A DNA stretch of 64,000 bases from Sialis fuliginosa (Eukaryota; Arthropoda; Insecta; Megaloptera; Sialidae). How positions within the stretch are numbered: position 1 is the stretch's first letter; each line of letters opens with the position of its first letter. The stretch covers positions 29,149,098 to 29,213,097 of the forward strand of contig OY540812.1 in NCBI GenBank assembly GCA_961205875.1, in the 5' to 3' direction. Below the pieces are notes generated by a model, which made no database searches, was not told the origin of the DNA, and worked only from the letters and a program-made list of their open reading frames with translations. Below, in pieces: positions 63,315 through 64,000 of this stretch. The translations under genes were made by a program, and so were the position numbers.

Positions 63315-64000
63315 CTGAAATATAATATTTTATTTTAAAATTTTCATTATTTGACTTTTATTACTAATATTATAAAAGATTTGTATGCTTTGTTTATATT
63401 ATTTGGTACTTCATAACGACGGTGAAAAACTAAAACCACATAAGCGACATTTTGGTCGATACTAATTTATATATATCATTAAAATTAGTATTTCAAGCCG
63501 TGCCGAATTGTCTATTTTACGACGGACAATACACCGTTTGTACTACAGTAAAACTACTGTTGTTTGGACTAAACTGAAAGAAAACTCTTACAATAAGCAA
63601 CAATGAACATTATTATTAGCAAAAAAAAGTTGTATTTTATCATACTGTAAAATTTAGTACACGTCGCTTATTTGATTTCAGCAGCTTTCCACCATTAATT
63701 TAATTTAAAAGAATTTATTATAATACTGGACATTTTAGGGGATAAAAAATGTACAGTTTAAATTCAATCAAAAGTTTATTTCCGAGAAAAAACTTAAATC
63801 TTACAAATATAAACAAAACAGTTTCAAAACATTAAATTTAATCTAAATATTAGTATTATTTCTTTGAACAGGAAAGATATACACGAAGAGAATATTCATA
63901 AAATAAAACATTCGATTTAACTCTTTAATCTTTTAATCCACGACAAAACGTAAATTTTATTAAACACGTCGATTTATTGATATTTGTAGTTTAACGGGTT
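63315..64000. other. su(s) intron, continues beyond the window
   Basis: No exon or repeat is supported up to the right edge. The upstream zinc-finger exons are expected further right. Confidence 0.45.

Overview
This is a eukaryotic, strongly AT-rich, intron-bearing window, almost certainly from an insect nuclear genome. The evidence is spliced genes with GT-AG introns, dense DNA-transposon debris (hAT, Tc1/mariner-like, TTAA-flanked and fold-back elements) and three recognisable animal genes, all on the minus strand. I could not fix the insect order.

Layout. Positions 1-2351 are a putative first intron with a degenerate minisatellite. An intact signal-peptide exon (2352-2428) looks like exon 1 of a second cubilin-like gene that runs off the left edge. 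Positions 3850-36780 hold a complete cubilin gene. I placed 53 coding exons whose phases all join, giving 11,259 nt and 3,752 residues: signal peptide, N-terminal assembly region, 8 EGF modules and 27 CUB domains. Positions 36781-52318 are a gene-poor interval of nested transposons around a tandem-repeat array (about 42,700-47,300). A TATA box, initiator and possible splice sites sit just before that array. Positions 52319-54613 are Rab7 (4 exons, 208 aa). Positions 55409-56391 hold a dead Tc1/mariner-type element. From 57959 to the right edge lie the last seven coding exons of a su(s)/ZC3H4-type CCCH zinc-finger protein; its zinc fingers should lie beyond the window.

How the genes relate. 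Cubilin is an endocytic receptor and Rab7 drives traffic to late endosomes and lysosomes, but their adjacency need not mean co-regulation. Su(s)/ZC3H4 proteins limit unproductive nuclear transcripts.

Most notable: (1) a duplicated cubilin promoter plus first exon, implying tandem cubilin genes; (2) a satellite array with a GTAGTACGGG box in nearly every monomer and an upstream promoter/intron layout reminiscent of repeat-bearing lncRNAs such as hsr-omega; (3) a 3-kb near-perfect palindrome inside a cubilin intron; (4) several transposons datable by intact target-site duplications and nesting.
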